Made by a program: the position numbers and the translations under genes
The notes under the pieces: model-generated
What the model saw: the letters and a program-made list of their open reading frames with translations, nothing else
What the model was told of the DNA's origin: nothing
Databases searched by the model: none
Shown: positions 10,822-21,630 of the stretch, piece after piece
How positions within the stretch are numbered: the stretch's first letter is position 1
How the letters are laid out: each line of letters opens with the position of its first letter
Origin: JAOZPE01 sp964601275
Lineage (GTDB): Bacteria; Krumholzibacteriota; Krumholzibacteriia; JAJRXK01
Assembly: GCA_964601275.1 (NCBI GenBank)
Contig: CAZRMV010000009.1
Span: 123,768-187,767 of the forward strand
Reading direction: 5' to 3'
Length of the DNA stretch: 64,000 bases

Positions 10822-12528
10822 TCAGGAGTTCTTCTTCTGGATCTTGGACCAGGTATCCCGCAATCCCACCGTCCGGTTGAAGACCAGGGTGCCGTCGGAG
10901 GAATCGGGGTCGAGACAGAAGTATCCGTGGCGCAGGAACTGGAAGGTCTCACCCGGCGTGGCCTCGGCCAACCCCGGTTCGACGAGACATCCCTCGAGGA
11001 CCTTCTTCGAGTCGGGGTTGATCACAGAATGGATGTCCTCTGCGTCGCCGGGATTCTCCACCAGAAAGAGCTTCTCGTAAAGGCGAACGGTGGCCGTCCG
11101 GGCGTGCGGCGCGCTGACCCAGTGCAGGGTGCCCCGGACGCGGCGACCGTCGGGGGCTTCTCCCTCGCGACTGTCCAGGTCGCAGTGGCAGCGGAGTTCG
11201 ACGATCCTTCCCGTCTCGTCCTTGATGACCTCGTCGCAGGTGATGAGATAGGCGTGCTTGAGGCGGACTTCCCTTCCCGGGGCCAGGCGGAAGAACTTGC
11301 GCGGAGGATCCTCCATGAAGTCCGCCCGCTCGATGTAGATCTCGCGGGAGAACGGAAGCTCGCGTGTTCCGGCCCCGGGATCCTCGGGGTTGTTGATGGC
11401 GGAAAGCCATTCCTGTCGGTCCTCGGGATAGTTGGTGAGGACCACCTTCAACGGATCGAGCACAGCCATCACCCGCGGGGCGACCGCGTTGAGGTGCTCC
11501 CGCAGGACGTGCTCGAGGAGGGAGATGTCGACCACGCTGTCCCGCTTGGCGACCCCGATGATCTCGGTGAAGCGCCGGATCGCCTCGGGGGTGTACCCGC
11601 GACGGCGCAGGGCGGCCAGGGTGGGCATGCGGGGATCGTCCCATCCGTCGACCACGCCTTCCTCCACCAGTTGCAGGAGCTTGCGCTTGCTCATCACCGT
11701 GTAGTTGAGATTCAGGCGGGCGAATTCGATCTGCTGGGGGTGGCAGGGGACGTCGAGCTGGTCGAGGAACCAGTCGTAGATCTCGCGGTTGATCTCGAAC
11801 TCGAGGGTGCACAAGGAGTGGGTGATGCCCTCGATGCTGTCTTCCAGGCAGTGCGCGAAATCGTAGAAAGGATAGATGCACCAGGTGTCGCCGGTCTGGT
11901 GGTGGGTGGTGTGACGGATGCGGTAGATCAAGGGGTCGCGCATCTTCATGTTGGGAGCGGCCATGTCGATCTTCGCCCGCAGCACGTGCGCGCCGTCCTC
12001 GAACTCCCCGTTCTTCATCCGCTCGAAGAGATCGAGGTTCTCCTGGACGCTGCGGTCACGGTAGGGGCTTGGGATCCCCGGCGTGGTCACCGTGCCGCGG
12101 GTGGCGCGGATCTCCTCCTCGCTCTGGGAATCGACGTAGGCCTTTCCCTTGCGGATGAGCTCGACCGCGTACTCGTACATCTGCTGGAAGTAGTCGCTGG
12201 CGTGGTAGAGCCGGTCGCCCCAGTCGAAGCCCAGCCAGCGGACGTCGCGCTGGATGGCCTCCACGTATTCGGGGTCTTCCTTCACCGGGTTGGTGTCGTC
12301 GAAGCGGAGGTTGCACTGGCCGCCGAACTCCTCGGCCACCCCGAAGTTCAGGCAGATGGACTTGGCGTGGCCGATGTGGAGGTAGCCGTTGGGCTCGGGG
12401 GGAAAGCGGGTGTGGACCCGTCCCCCGTGTTTGCCCGCGGCCACGTCCTGGGCGATGATCTCGCGGATGAAGTCGCGCGCTTCGCGGGCGCCGGACGGAT
12501 TGTCAGGGGGAGGGACACGGCGTTCCAT
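10822..12528 (-). CDS. glnS: Glutaminyl-tRNA synthetase
   Basis: This enzyme ligates glutamine to tRNA-Gln. It is 568 residues, with a class I Rossmann core carrying PNGYLHIGHAKS (HIGH at 51-54), a VMSKRK version of KMSKS, and the two-part beta-barrel anticodon-binding C-terminus. The ATG at 12528 gives MERRVPPPDN, and an in-frame GTG at 12594 only adds a low-complexity Ser/Pro stretch with no ribosome-binding site. GlnRS is a eukaryote-derived enzyme spread by transfer among bacteria, so its presence is a lineage marker. Its substrate tRNA-Gln is at 200-273. Confidence 0.96.
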   Translation of the reverse strand: MERRVPPPDNPSGAREARDFIREIIAQDVAAGKHGGRVHTRFPPEPNGYLHIGHAKSICLNFGVAEEFGGQCNLRFDDTNPVKEDPEYVEAIQRDVRWLGFDWGDRLYHASDYFQQMYEYAVELIRKGKAYVDSQSEEEIRATRGTVTTPGIPSPYRDRSVQENLDLFERMKNGEFEDGAHVLRAKIDMAAPNMKMRDPLIYRIRHTTHHQTGDTWCIYPFYDFAHCLEDSIEGITHSLCTLEFEINREIYDWFLDQLDVPCHPQQIEFARLNLNYTVMSKRKLLQLVEEGVVDGWDDPRMPTLAALRRRGYTPEAIRRFTEIIGVAKRDSVVDISLLEHVLREHLNAVAPRVMAVLDPLKVVLTNYPEDRQEWLSAINNPEDPGAGTRELPFSREIYIERADFMEDPPRKFFRLAPGREVRLKHAYLITCDEVIKDETGRIVELRCHCDLDSREGEAPDGRRVRGTLHWVSAPHARTATVRLYEKLFLVENPGDAEDIHSVINPDSKKVLEGCLVEPGLAEATPGETFQFLRHGYFCLDPDSSDGTLVFNRTVGLRDTWSKIQKKNS

Positions 12529-12645
12529 GATCGGCGCGCTTCCAGCGGAGGGTGGGGGCGAAGGGCTTGGGGCCCGCAACTTCTTGAGCGCCACAGACTA
12601 AGCCCAAGCCGCCCGGCTGTCAAGGGGGTGGACGGCGCCGTCGGC

Positions 12646-12673
12646 TTGCGCCGGGGGATTCATATTGTATACT
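12646..12673 (+). promoter_or_regulatory. Putative promoter of tRNA-Glu
   Basis: TTGCGC (12646-12651) and TATACT (12668-12673) are separated by 16 nt. The predicted start is about 10 nt before the tRNA. This stretch is notably A+T-rich for the region. Confidence 0.55.
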
Positions 12674-12690
12674 TCTCGTCCCGGCTTTGC

Positions 12691-12766
12691 GGCCCCTTCG
12701 TCTAGTGGCCCAGGACGCCTGGTTCTCAGCCAGGAAACAGGGGTTCGATTCCCCTAGGGGCTGCCA
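12691..12766 (+). tRNA. tRNA-Glu (anticodon CTC)
   Basis: A complete cloverleaf is visible. The acceptor stem GGCCCCT/AGGGGCT has a G-T first pair, discriminator G and encoded CCA (12764-12766). The anticodon stem CCTGG/CCAGG has loop TTCTCAG, and the T-loop is TTCGATT. Anticodon CTC reads GAG. It is divergent from glnS. Confidence 0.96.
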
Positions 12767-12771
12767 CTTTC

Positions 12772-12802
12772 CGAGCCCCCGGCCCGATCGGTCGGGGGCT
12801 CG
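12772..12802 (+). terminator. Hairpin following tRNA-Glu
   Basis: CGAGCCCCCG (12772-12781) pairs perfectly with CGGGGGCTCG (12793-12802), and the loop contains the inner palindrome CCGATCGG. No T-tract follows, so it is a weak intrinsic terminator or a processing/Rho-stalling structure. The remaining stretch to 13135 shows no gene I can support. Confidence 0.5.
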
Positions 12803-13135
12803 ACGACATCTCCTCCGCGCCACCCCTGATCGGAGCACCTCGCCCCCTGGGCCGGGATTCGGCGTTTGCGAAGAGGGTCCTTCTCCCGCCCGCCGGTCAT
12901 ACGCACCGCGTTTTGCCTCGCCGAGCCCATTCTGCGCGTTCCAGGGGAAGCCTCCCGCGCCGGCGTTCTGAAGGGGAGCTGGAGGCAGGGGAAATCCCCC
13001 GGCCCTCTCCGCCGCGATCCTTCCCCGCCCTCCACCCTGCGGCCGCCCTCGATTCCGGTCGTCCCGGCGGCACGATGCCTGCTTTCCCTGGCCGTACCGG
13101 AGGTACCACCGGGCGCCCCGCGATCGCCGGGAGCC

Positions 13136-14053
13136 GTGTTGTCGTTGCATGATCCTTCCCTTCCCCTCGAAGGCCTGCGGGCGGTGGGCCTGGTCGTCCT
13201 GAGCCTGGGCCTTCTCCTGCTGGTGGCCGGCCTCGTCTGGATGCACCGTCGACGCCACGTGGAGATCCTCGAGGAGGATCTCCAGGACCTCGCCAACAGC
13301 CGTCGCCTCAATCGTCTGGAAGGGCGTCTTCCCGCCCGGCTCGAAGAACTTGCCCGCGCGTTGGGCGGCCGGGGTCGCCGAGCCGGTCTGGGGGAGATCC
13401 TCTGGGGCCAGGACCGTTCGGGAAGCTGGTACTTGTGCCGCCGCGAGGTCGACGGCCATCGCCAACAGGCCGTGCTCTTCGAGAACAAGTTCCTGACGGT
13501 GCGCGACCTTGCGATCATGCCCCGGCGGGGGGCGGCCCGCCGCAAGTGGAATCCATTCCGCCGGAGGGGGAAGACCACGGCCGCGCCCTTGGAGCTGCAC
13601 CTGGTCTGGCGTTCACCAGCCGACGCGGTGGACGAGCGCTCGGTCCGGATGGTGCAGGCGATCTACCTGCTCATGGCCCAGGCGAGAAACGTGGTCGAGC
13701 CCTTCGGTCTGCACCTGCAGGTGCATGACCAGAAGGTGGCGATCCACACCCGGCGCCCGCTGGACGGGGACGCCTTGCGGGTCTTCCTGGATGTGGCCCT
13801 GGAATTGCGGCGTCAACTGGGCGAGGTGCCGCGGGTGAGTGGGGCCCTGCGGTTGTCGCCGGGACAGAGTGGGGCGGTGCTTCCCTCCGGGGAAGGGACG
13901 GTGACCCGGGCCCTGAAGGTGGTGGGGCACCCCAACGACCACAGCGGACCGAAGGTGCCCTACGGCGCGATGACCACCCGGGAGGCCCACCCCGCGCCCG
14001 GACCGTCGTCCGCATCCGGCCGGGTGCACCGGGCGACACCTACTGCCACTTGA
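13136..14053 (+). CDS. Single-pass membrane protein of unknown function
   Basis: About 305 residues with one N-terminal membrane helix (VGLVVLSLGLLLLVAGLVW), then a basic patch HRRRH and a short coiled-coil-like segment, so the soluble part is probably cytoplasmic. The first codon is uncertain: GTG 13136 or TTG 13139 both follow GGGAG (13129-13133). The C-terminal 40 residues are low-complexity. The soluble domain contains 'LFENKFLTVRDLAIMPRR' (18 residues), which I do not recognise. The 3' end overlaps the converging ATPase gene by 14 nt. No function is proposed. Confidence 0.7.
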   Translation: MLSLHDPSLPLEGLRAVGLVVLSLGLLLLVAGLVWMHRRRHVEILEEDLQDLANSRRLNRLEGRLPARLEELARALGGRGRRAGLGEILWGQDRSGSWYLCRREVDGHRQQAVLFENKFLTVRDLAIMPRRGAARRKWNPFRRRGKTTAAPLELHLVWRSPADAVDERSVRMVQAIYLLMAQARNVVEPFGLHLQVHDQKVAIHTRRPLDGDALRVFLDVALELRRQLGEVPRVSGALRLSPGQSGAVLPSGEGTVTRALKVVGHPNDHSGPKVPYGAMTTREAHPAPGPSSASGRVHRATPTAT

Positions 14054-14759
14054 GCAACAGGGTCCTCGGGTCGAGTTCGATGTGCAGATCGGCCAGGTCG
14101 GGGTTGTCGTGGTCCTTGATCAGCTGCAACCGCACCTGGTTCGACTCGGGCACCAGGCGGACCACCACCGACAGGTATTCGAGGTAGGGCTGCAGGCGCA
14201 GGGGAACTCCCAGCTCGTCCCGCTCGTCTTCGCGGTGTCCCTGGGCCGAAAGCCATACCTCGGTGTCGGTGTCCCGGGCCATCTGCTTGATGGCCTCCAG
14301 GCTCTCGCTGAGCTGCTCGGCGTTGGATTCCTCCCACTGCGGGAAGCCGTCCAGGATGATCAGGCTGGGAACGAACTCGATGTGATCCTTCATGTACTGC
14401 AGAGCCTGTCGGAGGCGGTCGAGGTGGAAGCTGCCGCCGACAAAACTGTGGATCATCCGGTTGCGCTCGATGGCCAGGTGGGCCGCCTCGCGGTCTTCCC
14501 GGCCCATCCCCTGGGCCAGGTCGTGAAAGACCTCCTCGTAGTACTGCCGCACCCGCTCGGCGGTGTGCTCGGTGTCCACGTGCAGCACCTTGCGGTCGCG
14601 CATGGCGTCGTCCATGCCCACATCGACCAGGAAGGCGGTCTTGCCCACGCCGGCCCGGCTCATCACCAGCCCGATGTTGCCGCGTCCCAGGCCGCCGTGG
14701 ATGGAACGTTCGAAGACCCGTAGTGGGCTCCGCTCACTGATGTCCTTGCGGTAGATCAT
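14040..14759 (-). CDS. RecA/KaiC-like P-loop ATPase
   Basis: The 239 residues carry a Walker A variant SRAGVGKT (34-41), where Ser replaces the first Gly, and a Walker B LIILDG (133-138). They are followed by a sensor-like WLSAQGH strand, the layout of RecA-fold ATPases such as KaiC, RadA and DnaB helicase cores. It starts 18 nt downstream of fusA and is probably co-transcribed with it. The partner and role are unknown. The lack of DNA-binding extensions argues against a helicase and for a single-domain regulatory ATPase. Confidence 0.75.
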   Translation of the reverse strand: MIYRKDISERSPLRVFERSIHGGLGRGNIGLVMSRAGVGKTAFLVDVGMDDAMRDRKVLHVDTEHTAERVRQYYEEVFHDLAQGMGREDREAAHLAIERNRMIHSFVGGSFHLDRLRQALQYMKDHIEFVPSLIILDGFPQWEESNAEQLSESLEAIKQMARDTDTEVWLSAQGHREDERDELGVPLRLQPYLEYLSVVVRLVPESNQVRLQLIKDHDNPDLADLHIELDPRTLLLKWQ

Positions 14760-14777
14760 CTGAGAACTCCTGTCGAA

Positions 14778-16883
<2,106 letters not shown>

Positions 16884-16931
16884 GGTGCTTGCTCCTGGCC
16901 TTGGCCCGGGGATTCTACGACAAACCGGCGC

Positions 16932-16959
16932 AAGATAGATTGTTCTCACCGATCGGCAA
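16932..16959 (-). promoter_or_regulatory. Putative fusA promoter
   Basis: On the minus strand, TTGCCG (16959-16954) and TATCTT (16937-16932) are 16 nt apart. The predicted start is about 40 nt upstream of the GTG start of fusA. Confidence 0.45.
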
Positions 16960-17042
16960 GAGCCGGGGCGGGTAAAGGCCGAAGACGAGGGCCCTTTCCG
17001 CGCTCCCTGGTGCCCGTGGAAGGGCCGGACCTCCGCGCAGGG

Positions 17043-18527
17043 TCAACGCCCCAAGACCTTCACCCACGTTCCGGCCGGCACCATCGCGTCGGTTTCGAGG
17101 CCGTTGAGCAAGGCCAGCCCGACGAGGTCGATCCCGGAGTCGGCCGGTGGGGACCACCTCCGCGCCAGGTCCGGGAAGGAATCCCGTCGCGGCGCCTGCG
17201 CCAGGTGCAGGCGCACCGGACGCACCCCGAGGCGCTCCGGGTCCCGCTCGTCGGTGAATCCCCGAGCGATACTTGTGAAAATTGGACGAAAACGCGTGAA
17301 ATCCATGGCTTCACTCAGACCGTGGAAGGCGTAGATCTGGTCGGACCAGGAAATGAAGGTCGATTGGACGGCAATCATTCGATTTTCGTCTTGTATACGC
17401 CCCCACTGGAGCAGGGCAGGGTGTCCATCGATCGTGGTGTGCTCCCGGGTCTCCACCACGAGGCCGGCTCGTTCGGTGAAGGAGCGGGCGGCGCTCTCCA
17501 GCCCCACGTCATCGGGCGCTTCGGCGGAGAAGAACACGACCGCCCGCCCGTCCTCCGGGGCCATCTGGACCTGGGAGGCCGAGTTCATCAGCTTCCAACC
17601 CTCGGGCACGGGAAAGCGGAAGCGGAGGGTGGGGTGGATGAACCAGCCATCGCGGACATAGCCCTGCCGGGGATCCTTGCCGAAGACCAGCCCCTCCAGG
17701 TGTCGGAGGTAGTGGTTTCGTCCCACACGGAAGGGGCCGGGGGATCGGGCCTGGGCCTGCCGGCTCAAAGCGGTGACCCGCTGGAAACGGTCGCCGGGGT
17801 CGGGATGGGTGCTGGCCCACACCGGCAGGCGGCCCCCCGAGGAGGTCAACCGGTCGAGGGTGTGGAAGAAGCGGGCCATCTCGGCGGTGTCGTAGCCCAG
17901 CTTGGTGGCGTATTCGACCCCCAGTTCGTCGGCCTGGCTCTCGTCGTCGCGGCTGTACTTGAGCAACAGGAGCTGGGCCGCCGTCCCGGTGAGTTGCGAG
18001 TAACGGGCGAGGGTCTCGCTCAGGGCGCTTCCCAGTCCCAGTCCCAGGCTCACCAGCACCTGCTGGGTGTAGCGCTGGGCGCTGTGACGGGCCGCGACGT
18101 GCCCCACCTCGTGGCCCATCACCCCCACCAGCGCGGCCTCGTCGTTGAGGTAGGCCAGGATGCCCCGGGTCACGTAGACATACCCGCCGGGCAGGGCGAA
18201 GGCGTTGACCACATCGTCGTCGAGGACGCGGAAGACGAAGTCCTCCTCGGGGATGTGGCTCACTTTCACGATGGCCTGGCCCAGGCTGTCCACGTAGGCC
18301 TGCAGGGCGGGGTCTTTGACCAGCCCGTACTGGGCCACGATGCCGCGGTCGCTCTGCGCGCCGATGGATTCCTCCTGGGACGGACTCATGAAGGACAGTT
18401 GCTTCTTGCCGGTGACCGGGTTGACCGTGCAGGAAGTCAGCAGCAACAGGAAGAGGGGGGCGAGGCAGAGCAGGAAGTGGAGCTGACGGCGGAAGGAATG
18501 GTCGTTGGATCCGACGCTTCCGATCAC
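17043..18527 (-). CDS. M48-family zinc metalloprotease, lipoprotein
   Basis: This 494-residue protein has a lipoprotein signal (LLTSC, Cys33). The M48 catalytic motif HEVGH is at 139-143, with the third ligand in the ESQADELGVEYA segment. The first half matches periplasmic BepA/YfgC-like proteases that maintain outer-membrane assembly. The second half (about 270-494) is an additional domain with a DSGIDLVGLALLNG and KVLG ending, perhaps LysM-like; I do not assign it. GTG 18527 is preferred because GGGAGG lies just upstream. An ATG at 18551 is also in frame but lacks a ribosome-binding site. It follows mqnE closely on the same strand. Confidence 0.88.
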   Translation of the reverse strand: MIGSVGSNDHSFRRQLHFLLCLAPLFLLLLTSCTVNPVTGKKQLSFMSPSQEESIGAQSDRGIVAQYGLVKDPALQAYVDSLGQAIVKVSHIPEEDFVFRVLDDDVVNAFALPGGYVYVTRGILAYLNDEAALVGVMGHEVGHVAARHSAQRYTQQVLVSLGLGLGSALSETLARYSQLTGTAAQLLLLKYSRDDESQADELGVEYATKLGYDTAEMARFFHTLDRLTSSGGRLPVWASTHPDPGDRFQRVTALSRQAQARSPGPFRVGRNHYLRHLEGLVFGKDPRQGYVRDGWFIHPTLRFRFPVPEGWKLMNSASQVQMAPEDGRAVVFFSAEAPDDVGLESAARSFTERAGLVVETREHTTIDGHPALLQWGRIQDENRMIAVQSTFISWSDQIYAFHGLSEAMDFTRFRPIFTSIARGFTDERDPERLGVRPVRLHLAQAPRRDSFPDLARRWSPPADSGIDLVGLALLNGLETDAMVPAGTWVKVLGR

Positions 18528-18561
18528 GGTGTCCTCCCGGTTGGAGGTCATGGAATGGGGT

Positions 18562-19731
18562 CTACGACTCCCGGAACGCCGTCGCCACCCGCTGCTCGGG
18601 CGGGGGGAGTTCGCGGTAGAGGGTGTCTCTCTCGACCGGGATCCGGCCCGCCTCGAGGATGAAGGTCTCGATCTGCTGGCGGGTCATCCCCTTGCCGGCC
18701 ACTCCGCCCGCCGCCTCGGTGATGCGCTCGTCGATGATGGTTCCGTCGAGGTCGTTCGCTCCGAAGTTCAGAGCCACCTGGGCGATCTTCTGGGTCAGCA
18801 TCACCCAGTAGGCCTTGATGTGGTCGAAGTTGTCCAGCATCAAGCGGCTGACCGCGATCATCTTCAGGTCATCGAAGCCGTCGGTCGCGGGCATGTGTCC
18901 CTCGAAGGCGGTGTTCTCGGGATGGAAGGCCAGGGGAATGAAGCACTGGAAGCCGCCGGTCTCGTCCTGCAGCTCACGCAGCTTCACCAGGTGGTCGATG
19001 CGCTCTTCGAAGGTCTCGATGCAGCCGTAGAGGATGGTGGCGTTGCTGCGCAGCCCCGCTTCGTGCACCATGCGCGAGACCGCGAGCCAGCGCTCGCCGG
19101 TCATCTTCCGCTGGGCGATGATCTCCCGCGCGCGGGGAGCGAAGATCTCCGCCCCGCCGCCGGGACACGAATCGAGCCCGGCCTCGCGCAGGATGGCCAG
19201 GGTCTCCGGAACGCTTTTCTCTGCCAGCCGCGCGAGCCAGTCGATCTCGACCATGGTGAAGGCCTTCAAGTGGACCTTCGGGAAGGCCTCCTTCAGCGCG
19301 CGCAGGATGTCGACGTAGACGGGAAACTTCCACTTGGGATGCAGCCCGCCCACGATGTGGAACTCGGTGACCTCCGGCGTGTAGTCGCGGCGCGCGATCT
19401 CCACGCATTCCTCGGGAGTGTAGGCCCAGGTACCCGGGGCGTTGGGGACGTCCTGGTAGGCGCAGAGTTCGCAGCCGACGAAGCAGACGTTCGTGGGGTT
19501 CAGGTGCCGGTTCACGTTGTAGTAGACCTTGCGGCCGTTGCGCCGTCGATTGGCCAGGTCGGCCAGCCGTCCCACCTCCAGCAGATCGGCGCTTCTCAGC
19601 AGCGCGACGCCGTCTTCGAAGGAAAGGCGCTCGCCGGCTTCGACCTTGGCCGCGATCGGTGCGAGGTCGATCTCCGCGGAGGGGCGTTTGGGAGGACGCG
19701 CGCGGGGTGGGTTGTGGGTGCGGTGGGCCAT
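18562..19731 (-). CDS. mqnE: Aminofutalosine synthase (radical SAM)
   Basis: This enzyme catalyses an early step of the futalosine pathway to menaquinone, joining 3-enolpyruvylbenzoate-derived substrate and S-adenosylmethionine. It has 389 residues. The radical-SAM cluster motif is CFVGCELC (Cys83, Cys87, Cys90), followed by a TEFHIVGGLHP segment and a PGGGAEIF motif typical of the MqnE/MqnC/CofH group. The long sequence and NVCFVGCELCAYQ context favour MqnE over CofH, but MqnC-like activity is not excluded. No other mqn genes are nearby. The message may be nearly leaderless (see its promoter). Confidence 0.85.
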   Translation of the reverse strand: MAHRTHNPPRARPPKRPSAEIDLAPIAAKVEAGERLSFEDGVALLRSADLLEVGRLADLANRRRNGRKVYYNVNRHLNPTNVCFVGCELCAYQDVPNAPGTWAYTPEECVEIARRDYTPEVTEFHIVGGLHPKWKFPVYVDILRALKEAFPKVHLKAFTMVEIDWLARLAEKSVPETLAILREAGLDSCPGGGAEIFAPRAREIIAQRKMTGERWLAVSRMVHEAGLRSNATILYGCIETFEERIDHLVKLRELQDETGGFQCFIPLAFHPENTAFEGHMPATDGFDDLKMIAVSRLMLDNFDHIKAYWVMLTQKIAQVALNFGANDLDGTIIDERITEAAGGVAGKGMTRQQIETFILEAGRIPVERDTLYRELPPPEQRVATAFRES

Positions 19732-19741
19732 GGTGGGAATC

Positions 19742-19770
19742 AGTATAGAGGCCGCCGGAAGGGGGAGCAA
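19742..19770 (-). promoter_or_regulatory. Putative mqnE promoter, near-leaderless message
   Basis: On the minus strand, TTGCTC (19770-19765) and TATACT (19747-19742) are separated by 17 nt. Transcription would begin about 4-6 nt before the ATG at 19731, and no Shine-Dalgarno sequence precedes that ATG. Confidence 0.5.
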
Positions 19771-19776
19771 CCGGGC

Positions 19777-20337
19777 CTAGTCCTCCTCGTCCTCCAGTTC
19801 CTCTTCGAGCTGGGGCAGGATGAAGCGGTCGAATTCCTTCTCGAAGACCAGGTCGCGCGGGTCGTCGAGCCGGTCGACGAAGAGCACCCCGTCCAGATGG
19901 TCACATTCGTGCTGGATGACCACCGCGGGAAATCCGGTCAGCTCGAACTCGAGGGCGCGCCCGCTGCGGTCGAGCGCCTTCACCCGGACGTGGTTGGGAC
20001 GGCTCACCTTGCCGCGCAGACCGGGGACGCTCAGGCAGCCCTCCCACATCGAGGAGGTCTCCTCGGTGAGCGCGGTGATCTCGGGATTGACCAGGGCGGT
20101 CAACGGTTCCTCGCCGTCGGGGGCGATGCCGGCTCCTTCATGCAGAACGACCACCCGCAGGCTCAAGAAGACCTGGGGCGCGGCCAGGCCGACCCCGTCG
20201 TGCTCGTGCATGGTCTCGAGCATGTTGTCGATGAACTCCTGGAACTCGTCGCTCTTCAGGCGCTCGGGGTCGATCGCCTCGGCGACGGTGCGCAGGATGG
20301 GATGGCCCATGCGGGCCACGCTCAAGACCTGTTTCAT
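19777..20337 (-). CDS. def: Peptide deformylase
   Basis: This enzyme removes the formyl group from the N-terminal methionine of new proteins. The 186 residues show all three family motifs: GVGLAAPQ (48-55), EGCLSVPG with metal ligand Cys101, and QHECDHLDG with His143, Glu144 and His147. The ATG follows GGAG. The C-terminal tail is a run of acidic residues (LEEELEDEED), longer than usual. It lies just upstream of mqnE, which has its own promoter. Confidence 0.96.
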   Translation of the reverse strand: MKQVLSVARMGHPILRTVAEAIDPERLKSDEFQEFIDNMLETMHEHDGVGLAAPQVFLSLRVVVLHEGAGIAPDGEEPLTALVNPEITALTEETSSMWEGCLSVPGLRGKVSRPNHVRVKALDRSGRALEFELTGFPAVVIQHECDHLDGVLFVDRLDDPRDLVFEKEFDRFILPQLEEELEDEED

Positions 20338-20434
20338 GTGGACTCCAGGGGCTTGGTTGCGCCGTGGCTCGCGGGCCGCTCCGGCGACGCCGGGCATCGC
20401 GGCGGCCGTCGCAGGCGGGACATCACCCGCGTTC

Positions 20435-20665
20435 TCAGCCGTCGTTGCCGATGGCCTCGACCGGGCATTCCTCGATGGCTTCCTCGCACTGCTCGCGCTC
20501 TTCCTCGGTCTCCGGCTGCTTGTAGACAAAACTATAGCCTTCGTCCTCGTTGCGCTCGAAGTTGGCGGGAGCGGTCTGGCGGCAGAGGTCGCAATCGATG
20601 CACTGGGTGTCGACGTAGTAGGGGCCGGGGACGTTGGTCTCGACCTTGTCCGTGGGATCAGCCAT
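20435..20665 (-). CDS. Small [4Fe-4S] ferredoxin
   Basis: A 76-residue acidic electron carrier. Cys22, Cys25 and Cys28 (QCIDCDLC) with Cys67 in the CPVEAI motif bind one cubane cluster; Cys60 is extra. This is the single-cluster, second-site-degenerate form common in thermophiles and FCB bacteria. It is divergent from the thioredoxin-fold lipoprotein and sits next to the SUF assembly region, but is transcribed away from it. Confidence 0.9.
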   Translation of the reverse strand: MADPTDKVETNVPGPYYVDTQCIDCDLCRQTAPANFERNEDEGYSFVYKQPETEEEREQCEEAIEECPVEAIGNDG

Positions 20666-20754
20666 GGTTCCTGCCTCTCGCTTAGCGCTGCTCCGGTCCT
20701 CCGGAGGGGCCTCGTGCCCGGGTGAACTCGATCGGGCGGCTTGGTCGCTGCGCG

Positions 20755-20783
20755 ACAATAGAAAGCCGGGCTGCCCGCCGCAA
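20755..20783 (-). promoter_or_regulatory. Putative ferredoxin promoter
   Basis: Minus-strand TTGCGG (20783-20778) and TATTGT (20760-20755) are 17 nt apart, about 85 nt before the ferredoxin ATG. The rest of the divergent gap (20666-20992) contains an A+T-rich TATATATTAT patch at 20806-20815 that may serve the + strand gene, but no matching -35 is visible. Confidence 0.4.
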
Positions 20784-20992
20784 GGTGGGACGCCGAGGGG
20801 CTTTGTATATATTATGGTTTTCCGGCCGGGCCCACTTCCCGACATCCCGATGTCCCGGCCCAAGGCTTCCTGACCGCCCGCAGGCGCCGGGAAGCGGCGC
20901 GGCGCCGCGGTGGCGCGGCGATTCCGTGGAATCGAAGACGGGAGAGGATGGCCCTCTTCCCCCCTCGGTTCCGGTTCCGGTGGAGGACACCC

Positions 20993-21565
20993 GTGCGTTC
21001 GAAGCTGCGATTTCCCATCCTCGGCCTGCTCCTGGCGGCCGGTCTTTTCCTGACGGCTTGCGGGGGCGGCCCGGGCGATTCCTCGGCCCAGGGCTCGGAT
21101 TCCTCCGCCGCGACCCCCTCCGGGGAATCTGGTCGCTTCGGGAACCAGGTCTCCACGACGGAGGCGGCGAACCCGTCGACCGCAGCCTCCCCGGAGAAGA
21201 CCGGCGAGACCGGCGATCCGAAGGAGCCGCTGGTGATCGGCCATGGTCAGGAAGTCGAGGTCCTCGACTACGTGCCCAAGGGCCAGACCACCATCGTCGA
21301 TTTCTTCAGCAAGTATTGCCCGCCGTGCATGCGGATCTCGCCCTACCTGGATGAGCTGGATCGCGACCGCGACGACATCACCGTCATCCGGGTCGACATC
21401 AACCGTCCGGGCACCAAGGGCATCGACTGGAGTTCGCCGGTGGCGAAGCAGTACCGGCTCCACAGCATCCCGCACTTCCAGATCTACGATCCCGACCGCC
21501 AGCTGGTGGCCGAGGGAAGGAAGGCCTACGACATGGTGGTGGGCTTCATCCAGGGGAAGGATTGA
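20993..21565 (+). CDS. Thioredoxin-fold lipoprotein
   Basis: A 190-residue periplasmic lipoprotein with lipobox FLTAC (Cys23), then a Ser/Gly/Ala-rich linker (about 24-75) and a thioredoxin-like domain. The domain has active site CPPC (109-112) in FFSKYCPPCMRIS and the cis-Pro region SIPHFQIYD. It is probably a thiol-disulfide oxidoreductase anchored in the envelope. GTG 20993 after GGAGG (20982-20986) gives a clean lipoprotein signal, whereas the ATG at 20948 would add a charged, Arg-rich leader. A terminator follows it. Confidence 0.88.
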   Translation: MRSKLRFPILGLLLAAGLFLTACGGGPGDSSAQGSDSSAATPSGESGRFGNQVSTTEAANPSTAASPEKTGETGDPKEPLVIGHGQEVEVLDYVPKGQTTIVDFFSKYCPPCMRISPYLDELDRDRDDITVIRVDINRPGTKGIDWSSPVAKQYRLHSIPHFQIYDPDRQLVAEGRKAYDMVVGFIQGKD

Positions 21566-21630
21566 CGGTACGGGATGAAACTGTCCAAGCCATGAAATCC
21601 CAAGGGTTTGAAGTGTTTTCCCCAGGAATC

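Noticed and set aside
12529..12594. Upstream GTG 12594 start of glnS
   Set aside because: It adds a Ser/Pro-rich low-complexity leader and has no ribosome-binding site.
12866..13135. Longer start for the membrane protein at 13136
   Set aside because: The extra N-terminus is Arg/Pro-rich without a domain, and the likely signal-anchor helix begins after 13136.
18528..18551. ATG at 18551 as the M48 start
   Set aside because: It lacks a ribosome-binding site, while GTG 18527 has GGGAGG directly upstream and still includes the lipoprotein signal.
20806..20815. Promoter for the thioredoxin lipoprotein
   Set aside because: The TATATATTAT patch is a good -10 candidate but no -35 or extended -10 is visible at proper spacing, so it is not listed separately.
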